Of a DNA stretch of 64,000 nt, positions 8,961 through 16,886 are shown piece by piece; within the stretch, counting starts at the first letter, position 1; each line of letters begins with the position of its first letter. A program made the position numbers and the translations under genes. Below the pieces are notes generated by a model. The model saw nothing but the letters and a program-made list of their open reading frames with translations. It searched no databases and was not told the DNA's origin. The DNA lies in contig NZ_MJAK01000008.1 of assembly GCF_001742745.1 (NCBI RefSeq), positions 95,666 through 159,665 of the forward strand, given 5' to 3'. This DNA comes from Curtobacterium sp. ER1/6. GTDB lineage: Bacteria > Actinomycetota > Actinomycetes > Actinomycetales > Microbacteriaceae.

Positions 8961-10139
8961 ATGAAACTCGCCATCCTGTCGCGCGCCCCGCACGCGTACT
9001 CGACGCAGCGTCTCCGCGCGGCGGCGATCGACCGCGGGCACGACGTCAAGGTGCTGAACACCCTGCGGTTCGCCATCGACCTGACCGCCGACGAGCCCGA
9101 CCTGCTCTACCGCGGCCGGCTCCTCAGTGACTACGACGCCGTGCTCCCGCGCATCGGCAACTCGATCACCTACTACGGCACCGCCGTCGTCCGGCAGTTC
9201 GAGCAGATGGACGTCTACACACCGAACACCGCGACGGGCATCACGAACTCGCGCGACAAGCTCCGGGCGAACCAGATCCTGTCCCGGCACCACATCGGCA
9301 TGCCGGCGACCACGTTCGTCAACAGCCGCGCCGACGTGCGCGGGGCGATCGACCGGGTCGGCGGCGCACCCGTCGTCATCAAGCTGCTCGAGGGCACGCA
9401 GGGCATCGGCGTGATCCTGGCGCCCGAGGCGAAGGTCGCCGAGTCGATCGTCGAGACCCTGCACTCGACGAAGCAGAACGTGCTCATCCAGTCGTTCATC
9501 TCGGAGAGCCGCGGGAAGGACATCCGCGCGCTCGTCGTCGGCGACCGCGTGGTGGCCGCGATGCGCCGGAGCGCGAGCGGCGACGAGTTCCGGTCGAACG
9601 TGCACCGCGGCGGCACCGTCGAGAAGGTCACGCTGACGCCCGAGTACGAGGAGGCGGCGGTCCGCTCGGCGCAGATCATGGGCCTCCGCGTCGCCGGCGT
9701 CGACATGCTCGAGGGCAACGACGGTCCCCTCGTCATGGAGGTCAACTCGTCGCCCGGCCTCGAGGGCATCGAGCGTGCCACGGGACTCGACGTCGCCGGC
9801 GCGATCATCGACTTCATCGGCAACCAGGTCGCGTTCCCGGAGATCGACGTCCGGCAGCGCCTCAGCGTCTCGACCGGGTACGGCGTCGCCGAGCTGCTCG
9901 TGCACACGAACGCCGACCTCGTCGGCAGGACCATCAAGGAGTCCGGCCTCTGGGACCGGGACATCACCGTGCTGACCCTGCACCGCGGCGCGTCCGTGAT
10001 CCCGAACCCGCGCAGCGGCGTCGAACTGCAGGCCAGCGACCGCCTGCTCTGCTTCGGCAAGCTGGAGGAGATGCGCTCGATGATCCCGGACCGACGGCGA
10101 CGCCGATCGAAGGTCCGCAAGCTCCCGAAGGACGCCTGA
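8961..10139 (+). CDS. rimK: RimK-family ATP-grasp ligase with C-terminal RCK_C (TrkA_C) domain
   Basis: 392 aa. Residues 1-295 are RimK-like: MKLAILSRAPHAYST start, LPRIGNSITYYG, ATP-grasp loop KLLEGTQGIGV (141-151), and metal site MEVNSSPGLEGIE (259-271). E. coli RimK (about 300 aa) adds C-terminal glutamates to ribosomal protein S6. Residues 305-375 form an extra domain (VAELLVHTNADLVGRTIKE, then LLCFGKLEEM) that reads as RCK_C/TrkA_C, a ligand-binding module usually found in potassium channels and transporters. A basic tail follows. GGAG precedes the ATG. The fusion suggests control by a small ligand. Confidence 0.88.
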   Translation: MKLAILSRAPHAYSTQRLRAAAIDRGHDVKVLNTLRFAIDLTADEPDLLYRGRLLSDYDAVLPRIGNSITYYGTAVVRQFEQMDVYTPNTATGITNSRDKLRANQILSRHHIGMPATTFVNSRADVRGAIDRVGGAPVVIKLLEGTQGIGVILAPEAKVAESIVETLHSTKQNVLIQSFISESRGKDIRALVVGDRVVAAMRRSASGDEFRSNVHRGGTVEKVTLTPEYEEAAVRSAQIMGLRVAGVDMLEGNDGPLVMEVNSSPGLEGIERATGLDVAGAIIDFIGNQVAFPEIDVRQRLSVSTGYGVAELLVHTNADLVGRTIKESGLWDRDITVLTLHRGASVIPNPRSGVELQASDRLLCFGKLEEMRSMIPDRRRRRSKVRKLPKDA

Positions 10140-10180
10140 CCGGTGCCGCCCAGCGCACCCGGATCGCGTACCCAGGTCGG

Positions 10181-11281
10181 ATGCGGAAGTATGTGTCGGT
10201 GACGATCATGACGGAACGGCCGGTCGACCAGGCGACGAGCAGCGAACCGGAGCGCCCCGGCAACGCCACGGCGAAGCACCAGAACGTGTCGCTGCTGTCG
10301 GTGGCGACCACCACCGCCGAGCGTGTCACGACGTCCGCCGACATCGAGGAGCGCCTCCGTGGGGCCCTCCGTCGGCTCCGCCTGCCGATGGGCCTGCTCG
10401 AGCGGGTCGCGGGGGTGACCGAGCGCCGCAACTGGGGCGAGGGGCAGACCTTCCAGGACGCCGCGATCGACGCCGGCCGTCGGGCGATGGCCGAGGCGGG
10501 GGTGCGTCCGGAGGAGATCGGGCTCCTCATCAACACCTCCGTCACCCGTCCGCACCTCGAGCCCTCGGTCGCGGTCCGCCTGCACCACGGGCTCGGGCTG
10601 CCGACGTCGGCGATCAACTTCGACATCGCGAACGCCTGCCTCGGGTTCGTCAACGCCATGAGCGTCGCCGCGGGCATGATCGACTCCGGGCAGATCAAGT
10701 ACGCGCTCGTCGTGGACGGCGAGGACGCCGACCAGGTGCAGCTCAACACGATCGACCGCCTGAACCAGGGTGGCCGGAACCGCAAGGACTTCATGAGCGA
10801 GTTCGCGAGCCTGACCCTCGGGTCGGGTGCCGCGGCCGCCGTGCTCGGCCCGAGCGACGTCCACCCCGAGGGCCACCGCATCGTCGGCGGCGTCACCCGC
10901 GCGGCGACGCAGTGGTACGACCTGTGCGTCGGCAGCGTCGACGGCATGTTCACGGACGCGAAGATGCTGCTCAAGGGCGGTATGGAGCTCGTCGTCGCGG
11001 CCTGGAACGAGGCCCGCGCGCACTTCGACTGGGCGGACATGGACCGCTACGTCCTGCACCAGGTCTCCGACGTGCACACGAACGCCTTCGTCGAGGCGAT
11101 CGGCGTCCCGCGCGACAAGGTGCCGACGACCTACCAGCGCTTCGGCAACGTCGGTCCGGCGTCGATCCCGATCACCCTGGCCGACGAGGTCGCCCGCGGC
11201 GGCATCACCCGCGGCGACCGCGTGTTCCTGGGTGGCGTCGGCTCGGGCATCAACACGGCGATGATGGAACTGCGCTGGTGA
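10181..11281 (+). CDS. oleA: OleA: thiolase-fold acyl-CoA condensing enzyme (olefin synthesis)
   Basis: 366 aa from ATG 10181, or 357 aa from ATG 10208; neither has a good ribosome site, and counting from the second puts the active Cys at 144, near the position known for OleA. The fold is FabH-like: Cys153 in DIANACLGFVNAM, His in VLHQVSDVHTN, Asn in QRFGNVGPASIP, and Glu74 in GLLERVAGV. OleA joins two fatty acyl-CoAs head to head to a 2-alkyl-3-keto acid. The GTGA overlap with the next gene, and oleBC and oleD behind it, make the assignment strong. Confidence 0.9.
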   Translation: MRKYVSVTIMTERPVDQATSSEPERPGNATAKHQNVSLLSVATTTAERVTTSADIEERLRGALRRLRLPMGLLERVAGVTERRNWGEGQTFQDAAIDAGRRAMAEAGVRPEEIGLLINTSVTRPHLEPSVAVRLHHGLGLPTSAINFDIANACLGFVNAMSVAAGMIDSGQIKYALVVDGEDADQVQLNTIDRLNQGGRNRKDFMSEFASLTLGSGAAAAVLGPSDVHPEGHRIVGGVTRAATQWYDLCVGSVDGMFTDAKMLLKGGMELVVAAWNEARAHFDWADMDRYVLHQVSDVHTNAFVEAIGVPRDKVPTTYQRFGNVGPASIPITLADEVARGGITRGDRVFLGGVGSGINTAMMELRW

Positions 11282-13989
11282 GGTCCGGCCTCCCGCGCGT
11301 CGCCGCCAGCACGGCTCCGGCGACGCTCCCGCCGCCCCTGCCCGGACTCGATCCGGCCTGGTCGCGACTGGTCACCGTCGCCGGTGGCCAGGACCGGTCG
11401 GGAGGCCCGTCCCACGCCCCGCGGACGTGGCACCTCCTCGACACGGCCGGTTCCCTCGAGGCGCTCGGCGTCACCCCGGTCGGCACCCTGCTCTGCGTGC
11501 ACGGCAACCCGACCTGGTCGTACCTCTGGCGGTCCGTCGCGGCCCGCACGCTCGACGCCGCCCGGGCGGGAGGCCCGGCCTGGCGCGTGGTCGCCGTCGA
11601 CCAGCTCGACATGGGCTTCTCGGAGCGCACCGCCGACCAGCACCGCCTCGCCGACCGCGTCCGCGACCTCGGCGCCCTGACCGACGAACTCGGGCTCACC
11701 GGCCCCGTCGTGACCCTCGGGCACGACTGGGGCGGCGTGGTGTCGCTCGGTTGGGCGGTCGACCACCCGGACCTCGTGGTCGGTGTCGCGACGTGCAACA
11801 CCGCCGTGCACCAGCCCGACGACGCCCCGATCCCGGCACCCCTCCGGCTCGCGCTGCGCCCGGAGGTGCTCGGCCGCGGGACGGTCGTGACGCCGGCGTT
11901 CCTCGAGACGACCCTCGCGATCGCCCACCCGCGGCTCGACCGCGCGACCGCCGACGCCTACCGTGCGCCCTACCGCGGAGCCGCTCGTCGCGGCGGCATC
12001 GGGGGCTTCGTCGCGGACATCCCGGTCGACGCCGCCCACCCCAGCGCGGCCGAGCTCGACCGGATCGCCGCCGGCGTCGCCGCGCTCGAGGTGCCCGCGC
12101 TCGTGATGTGGGGGCCGCGCGACCCGGTGTTCCTGGAGCGGTACCTCGACGACCTGCTCGACCGGCTGCCGCACGCCGACGTCCACCGCTTCGAGGGCGC
12201 CGGCCACCTGCTGCCCGACGACACCGACGTCGCCGGGACGGTGCTCGACTGGCTGGGCGACCGCCTGCCGGACGGGACGACGACCCGCGGGGACGACCCG
12301 CGCCTCCCGGACCGCGCCGAGGCCGGGGCGGAGGGAACGCACCCGTTGTGGGCCGCTCTCGACGGGCTGCGCCACTCGGAGGAGCCGGCGCTCATCGAGA
12401 TGGCTGCCGCCGGCGGTCCCCGGACGATCAGCTGGCGACTCCTGGCCCGACGCGTCGACGAGGTCGCCGCCGGGTTGCTCGACGTCGGCGTCCGTCCGGG
12501 CGACCGCGTCTCGCTCCTCGTCACGCCCGGCGCGGACCTGACGGCCGCGCTCTACGCGAGCGTCCGGATCGGTGCGGTCGTGGTCGTCGCGGACGCCGGA
12601 CTGGGCCTGCGCGGCCTGACCCGCGCCGTCCGCGGTGCGCGTCCGGACTGGGTGATCGGTGCGCTGCCGGGCCTCGGTGCCGCTCGGGCCCTCGGGTGGC
12701 CGGGCCGACGCATCGCGACCCTCGCGCTGCCGTCAGTCGCGCGCGCGGCGCTCGGTGTCGAGCACTCGCTCGTCGAGGTCGCTCGTCGCGGTGCCCGACG
12801 GCTCACCGCGGGGGCCGCCCTGCCCGTCGCGCCGGCGCCGGACGCCCCCGCGGCCGTCCTGTTCACCTCCGGCTCGACCGGCCCCGCGAAGGGCGTCGTC
12901 TACACGCACGGGCAGCTCGCCGCGGTGCGTGACGTCCTGGCGGCGCAGTACGACGTCGGTGTCGGCACGGGCCTGGTCGCCGGCTTCGCGCCGTTCGCCC
13001 TGCTCGGCCCCGCCCTCGGCGCTCGCTCGGTCGCACCGGACATGGACGTCACCGCACCCCGGACCCTGACCGCCCGCGCGGTGGCGGACGCCGTCGCCGC
13101 GGCCGACGCGACCGTCGTGTTCCTCTCGCCCGCGGCCCTGGCGAACGTGGTCGCGACCTCGTCGGCGCTGACCGACCATGACCGCGACGCGCTCGGCCGG
13201 GTCCGCCTGTTCCTGTCCGCCGGCGCGCCGGTGTCGGCGTCGCTCCTGACCGCGGCGACCGCACTCATGCCGAACGCATCGGCCCACACCCCCTACGGCA
13301 TGACCGAGGGGCTGCTCATGACCGACGTCGACCTCGACGGGGTGCGTGCCGCAGCCACCGACGGTGTCGACGAGCAGGGGATCTGCGTCGGGGTCCCGGC
13401 CACCGGCGTCCGCGTGCGGATCGCACCGCTCGACGACGACGGCGCACCGACCGGTGCCCCGACCGACGCCGCGGGGGTCACCGGCGAGGTCGTCGTGGCG
13501 GCGCCGCACGTGCGCGACCACTACGACCGTCTCTGGCGCACGGACCGGGTCTCCCGCGCGGGCGTCGGCGACCCGCGCGGGCACCGGACCGGTGACGTCG
13601 GCCACCTGGACGCCGAGGGGCGCCTGTGGATCGAGGGGCGGCTGCAGCACGTCGTGACCACGGCGGAGGGCGTCGTGACACCCGTCGGTCCCGAGCAGCG
13701 GATCGAGCGGGTGGCCGGCGTCGGACGCGTCGGCATTGCGGGCACCGGGCCGCGTGGGACGCAACAGGTCGTGGCGGTCGTCGAGACCGTGCCGGCCGCG
13801 CGTCGTCCCGGACTCGCACCGGCGGCGCTGGCCCGTGCGGTGCGTGCAGCAGCCGGCGTGCCGGTCGCGGCGGTGCTCGTCGTCCCCGTGCTGCCGACCG
13901 ACGTCCGGCACAACTCGAAGGTCGACCGTGCACGCCTGTCGCGGTGGGCGACCACGGTGCTCGGCGGCGGGCGGATGGTGCGTCCGTGA
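11278..13989 (+). CDS. OleBC fusion: beta-lactone decarboxylase plus beta-lactone synthetase
   Basis: 903 aa from GTG at 11278, overlapping oleA by four bases. Residues ~20-340 are OleB, an alpha/beta-hydrolase related to haloalkane dehalogenases: HGNPTWSYLW near 75-84, nucleophile Asp150 in GHDWGG, and His at about 310 (GAGHLLPDD). Residues ~355-903 are OleC, an adenylating-fold enzyme with FTSGSTGPAKG at about 528 and PYGMTEG. OleC turns the beta-hydroxy acid into a beta-lactone and OleB removes CO2 to leave a cis-alkene. OleB and OleC are separate in Xanthomonas and Shewanella but known as fusions in actinobacteria such as Micrococcus. Confidence 0.9.
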   Translation: MRSGLPRVAASTAPATLPPPLPGLDPAWSRLVTVAGGQDRSGGPSHAPRTWHLLDTAGSLEALGVTPVGTLLCVHGNPTWSYLWRSVAARTLDAARAGGPAWRVVAVDQLDMGFSERTADQHRLADRVRDLGALTDELGLTGPVVTLGHDWGGVVSLGWAVDHPDLVVGVATCNTAVHQPDDAPIPAPLRLALRPEVLGRGTVVTPAFLETTLAIAHPRLDRATADAYRAPYRGAARRGGIGGFVADIPVDAAHPSAAELDRIAAGVAALEVPALVMWGPRDPVFLERYLDDLLDRLPHADVHRFEGAGHLLPDDTDVAGTVLDWLGDRLPDGTTTRGDDPRLPDRAEAGAEGTHPLWAALDGLRHSEEPALIEMAAAGGPRTISWRLLARRVDEVAAGLLDVGVRPGDRVSLLVTPGADLTAALYASVRIGAVVVVADAGLGLRGLTRAVRGARPDWVIGALPGLGAARALGWPGRRIATLALPSVARAALGVEHSLVEVARRGARRLTAGAALPVAPAPDAPAAVLFTSGSTGPAKGVVYTHGQLAAVRDVLAAQYDVGVGTGLVAGFAPFALLGPALGARSVAPDMDVTAPRTLTARAVADAVAAADATVVFLSPAALANVVATSSALTDHDRDALGRVRLFLSAGAPVSASLLTAATALMPNASAHTPYGMTEGLLMTDVDLDGVRAAATDGVDEQGICVGVPATGVRVRIAPLDDDGAPTGAPTDAAGVTGEVVVAAPHVRDHYDRLWRTDRVSRAGVGDPRGHRTGDVGHLDAEGRLWIEGRLQHVVTTAEGVVTPVGPEQRIERVAGVGRVGIAGTGPRGTQQVVAVVETVPAARRPGLAPAALARAVRAAAGVPVAAVLVVPVLPTDVRHNSKVDRARLSRWATTVLGGGRMVRP

Positions 13990-14960
13990 GGGTGCTCGTC
14001 ACCGGCGCGAGCGGCTTCCTCGGCCGTGCGACGGCCGCCGCCGTGCGCGACGCCGGGCACGACGTCCGGACGTTCCAGCGCCGACCCTCGGGCGTCGACG
14101 GGGTGGAGGACTCCCTCGGCACCATGACCGATTCCCCCGCGGTCGAGCGGGCCGTCGCCGGGGTCGACGCGGTCGTGCACCTGGCCGCGAAGGTCTCGCT
14201 CGCCGGCGACCCGGCCGACTTCACCCGGGTCAACGTCGACGGCACCCGCACGCTGCTCGCCGCGGCGCGGACCGCGGGCGTCGGCCGGTTCGTCTTCGTC
14301 TCGTCGCCGTCGGTGGCGCACACCGGCTCGTCGCTCTCGGGCGCAGGAGCGGACCCCGCCGAACCGACGGCCGCGCGCGGGCACTACGCCCGGACGAAGG
14401 CCGCCGCGGAGCTCCTGGCGCTGGCCGCCGACGAGCCCGGGTTCGCGGTCGTCGCGGTCCGGCCGCACCTGGTGTGGGGACCCGGCGACACGCAGCTCGT
14501 GGGCCGCATCGTCGACCGTGCACGCAGCGGGCGGCTCCCGCTGCTCGACTCCGGTGCCGCGCTCATCGACACCCTCTACGTCGACAACGCTGCCACAGCG
14601 ATGGTCGCGGCACTCGACCACGCCGCCGACGATGCCGTGCACGGCAGCGCGTACGTCGTGACGAACGGTGAGCCGCGGCCCGTGGGTGAGCTCCTCGCGG
14701 GCATCTGCGTCGCCTCCGGGGTCCCGGCTCCGCGGGTGCACGTGCCGTCCGCGGTCGCCCGCGTCGCCGGCTCCGTCGTGGAGGCCGTGTGGCGCGCCCG
14801 ACCCGGTGCGGACGAACCGCCGATGACCCGGTTCCTGGCCGAGCAGCTGTCCACGGCGCACTGGTTCGACCAGCGGCGGACCCGGCACGACCTCGGGTGG
14901 GCCCCGACGGTCACGATCGACCAGGGCCTCGCCCGGTTGCACGAGGCCGCGCAGCCCTGA
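13986..14960 (+). CDS. oleD: OleD: NAD(P)H-dependent 2-alkyl-3-ketoalkanoate reductase
   Basis: 324 aa from GTG at 13986, overlapping oleBC by four bases. It is an extended short-chain dehydrogenase of the 3-beta-HSD type: Rossmann motif VTGASGFLG (residues 4-12), VVHLAAKVSL, and the catalytic HYARTKAA (YxxxK). OleD reduces the keto acid made by OleA before OleC acts. The stop is followed within ten bases by the end of a convergent gene; I see no strong terminator there. Confidence 0.9.
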   Translation: MRVLVTGASGFLGRATAAAVRDAGHDVRTFQRRPSGVDGVEDSLGTMTDSPAVERAVAGVDAVVHLAAKVSLAGDPADFTRVNVDGTRTLLAAARTAGVGRFVFVSSPSVAHTGSSLSGAGADPAEPTAARGHYARTKAAAELLALAADEPGFAVVAVRPHLVWGPGDTQLVGRIVDRARSGRLPLLDSGAALIDTLYVDNAATAMVAALDHAADDAVHGSAYVVTNGEPRPVGELLAGICVASGVPAPRVHVPSAVARVAGSVVEAVWRARPGADEPPMTRFLAEQLSTAHWFDQRRTRHDLGWAPTVTIDQGLARLHEAAQP

Positions 14961-14969
14961 CGCGCCCGA

Positions 14970-15797
14970 TCAGTTGCAGTACTCGGAGGGCGGGGCGTCG
15001 CGGGTCCGGCTGACCCAGACCTCGTCCACGGGCAAGTCCGGTCCGCGCGTCGAGAACGTCACGAACGAGCCGTCGATGGTCGTCGTCAGCCCGCCGTAGG
15101 GGTCGTCGGCCACCGACGGGTCCCGGTCCGACGTCGACGACCGACGCAGGTCCGGGTACGCGGCCCGGAGCGCCTCGACCGTGCTGCCGGGGCGGATCCC
15201 CGCGGCGGTCGTCGGCGGTCGCTCGGTCGTCTCCGCGAGCCCGCGGACGGAGAGCGCCTCGATCCGGCCGTCGTCGCCCGTGATGATCGTGAGGAGGGTG
15301 CCACCGCCGGCCCAGAACGACACCCGCGGGTTGTTGCAGGTCGAGTACTCGTCGGAGAGCACGCCCTCGAGGTCGTCCGTCTCCTCCGCCAGCTGGCCGC
15401 CGAGCGCGACGGGCCCGACCTCGGTACCCGAGATTGTCCAGGTCGACGGGTCGGCCAGTGCGTACGGCGGTCGAGTCGACGTCGGTGTCGGTGTCGGTGT
15501 GGCGACGGGTGTGGGGTCCTCGACGACCGGTGCGCCGGTCGGCGTCTCCACCGCAGTGGGAGACGGACTGCTCGGCGCCGTCGCGGTCGGCTGGTCCGCC
15601 GTGAGCGGGGTCGGGATGACGCCGAACGCCACGCCGCCGCCCGCTGCGCCGAGCAGCAGGACGCCCACCACGCCCAGTGTGATGCCGGTGGTGCGTCGGC
15701 GACGCGATCGTCGCGGCGCCGCGTGCTCGAGCACGTGCCGCTTCATCGAGACGAGCATGCGCTGCAGGTCGTCCCCCTGGGGAGGCTCAGTGTCCAT
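14970..15797 (-). CDS. Single-pass membrane protein, probable partner (anti-sigma-like) of the adjacent sigma factor
   Basis: 275 aa. A short basic cytoplasmic segment (residues 1-40) is followed by one transmembrane helix (about 42-62), a Pro/Thr/Ser-rich linker with PTPTPTST (about 65-110), and a folded extracellular domain with two Cys (STCNN and the C-terminal EYCN) that may form a disulfide. The start overlaps the end of the sigma-factor gene by 11 bases. That layout is typical of sigma factor plus membrane regulator, but no ZAS zinc motif or known anti-sigma domain is visible, so the role is inferred from position only. Confidence 0.6.
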   Translation of the reverse strand: MDTEPPQGDDLQRMLVSMKRHVLEHAAPRRSRRRRTTGITLGVVGVLLLGAAGGGVAFGVIPTPLTADQPTATAPSSPSPTAVETPTGAPVVEDPTPVATPTPTPTSTRPPYALADPSTWTISGTEVGPVALGGQLAEETDDLEGVLSDEYSTCNNPRVSFWAGGGTLLTIITGDDGRIEALSVRGLAETTERPPTTAAGIRPGSTVEALRAAYPDLRRSSTSDRDPSVADDPYGGLTTTIDGSFVTFSTRGPDLPVDEVWVSRTRDAPPSEYCN

Positions 15798-16266
15798 CGC
15801 GCGTCACCGCCCTCCGGGGCTGCTCCGTCGGGCGAGCTGTGGCGCCGTCGGCGAGCGGCAGGCCGAGGTCGCGAGCAGCGTCGTCGTAGCGGCGTCCGTC
15901 CACGACGCACCACTCGCACAGCGACCGGTCGTCCGGGGTGAGAGCATCCATCGCGTCGCGGACCCAGCGGAACGGATCGCCCGCGCTCGGAGGGTGTGCC
16001 GTCGTTCGTTGCGCGACGTCGCGACAGGTGGCGAGGAGCCACGGGAGCAGGGACGCGGTGGCGAGCTGCAGGTCTCCGACTCGGTCCCACAGGATCCCGA
16101 ACGTGTCCTGCACGGTGCCGCGGGCCTCGTCGGGGGTGCTCGTCAGGGTCCACGCGACGCGGGTGACCACCGGAGCGAACCGGTCGAACAGCGTCGCCAG
16201 CGCATCGCGGTCGCCGGCGGCTGCGCGCCGCACGAGCGTCGCATCGTCGTCGGTGTCCTTCGCCAC
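15787..16266 (-). CDS. ECF-type RNA polymerase sigma factor (short, divergent)
   Basis: 159 aa. GTG at 16266 has a strong site (GGGGAGGAACC). Region 2 is recognisable (DATLVRRAAAGDRDALATLF, then FAPVVTRVAWTLTSTPDEA and WDRVGDLQ). Region 4 is weak: LTPDDRSLCEWCVVDGRRYDDAARDLG fits a helix-turn-helix start, but the tail is short and Arg/Pro-rich. It overlaps the next gene, a single-pass membrane protein. It could be an active ECF sigma of an envelope-stress group or a decayed relative. Three exact 15-base repeats lie upstream (16361-16405). Confidence 0.6.
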   Translation of the reverse strand: MAKDTDDDATLVRRAAAGDRDALATLFDRFAPVVTRVAWTLTSTPDEARGTVQDTFGILWDRVGDLQLATASLLPWLLATCRDVAQRTTAHPPSAGDPFRWVRDAMDALTPDDRSLCEWCVVDGRRYDDAARDLGLPLADGATARPTEQPRRAVTRDGH

Positions 16267-16360
16267 GGTTCCTCCCCTCACCCTGATGATGTCGGACGCG
16301 GGGTGATCCTGACGGATCGGTCCCGAGATCCATCTGACCGGGCGTGTCGTGGGCGACGGA

Positions 16361-16405
16361 AGCGGCGGTGCCGGGAGCGGCGGTGCCGGGAGCGGCGGTG
16401 CCGGG
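16361..16405. repeat. Three exact tandem 15-bp repeats upstream of the sigma factor
   Basis: AGCGGCGGTGCCGGG occurs three times head to tail at 16361, 16376 and 16391. It lies 95-140 bases upstream of the sigma-factor start, between it and the envelope-stress operon terminator. Such repeats change copy number easily. Confidence 0.85.
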
Positions 16406-16426
16406 CGCGGCGAGGTGCACCAGACC

Positions 16427-16458
16427 GGAGGCCCGTGGTCGGTCAGCCACGCGCCTCC
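16427..16458 (-). terminator. Terminator hairpin of the Asp23/AmaP cluster
   Basis: GGAGGC (16427-16432) pairs with GCCTCC (16453-16458), with a second inner stem of CGTGG/CCACG type, 15 bases past the stop of the last gene. The right arm again runs into GCCTCCCGTCC. Confidence 0.55.
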
Positions 16459-16472
16459 CGTCCGCGACGTCG

Positions 16473-16886
16473 TCAGGCGGCGAAGCGCTGCCAGAGATCG
16501 GTGACGATCGGCCACACGTCACCGGCGCGGTCGGCCGACGCGATCGCGATCGTCACCACCGGGTAGGCGGTCACGGCGCGGCTCACCAGCACCGCGACCA
16601 CGACGGCGACCACCGACGTCGCGGTGTGGCGGCGGGTGAGGGCGAGCAGCAGCAGGGCGACGACCACGACGGCCCCGAGCAGCGTCACGAGGGCGATGCG
16701 GACGACCGGGAAGGGCACGAGCCCGGCGGTCGTTGCGGTGACCCCGCCGAGGAACCCCACGAGGGGCAGGTACGCGCCGAGGGCCAGCACGAGCACGAGC
16801 ACGATGCCGGTGCCCGACGCGACCCAGACGCCGCGCGGGCGGGGTCGGCGGGACGGACCCCGCCGCCCCGCCCACGCGGTCATCAC
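16473..16886 (-). CDS. Small multi-pass membrane protein (unknown function)
   Basis: 137 aa. The start is GTG 16886 overlapping the preceding stop, or the next codon ATG 16883. An Arg/Pro-rich N-terminus (residues 1-22) is followed by four hydrophobic segments (about 23-48, 56-80, 83-105, 108-122). I recognise no family. It is the last gene of the Asp23/AmaP-type cluster and is translationally coupled to the Asp23-LEA fusion gene, so it may anchor or support that protein at the membrane (inference). Confidence 0.6.
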   Translation of the reverse strand: MMTAWAGRRGPSRRPRPRGVWVASGTGIVLVLVLALGAYLPLVGFLGGVTATTAGLVPFPVVRIALVTLLGAVVVVALLLLALTRRHTATSVVAVVVAVLVSRAVTAYPVVTIAIASADRAGDVWPIVTDLWQRFAA

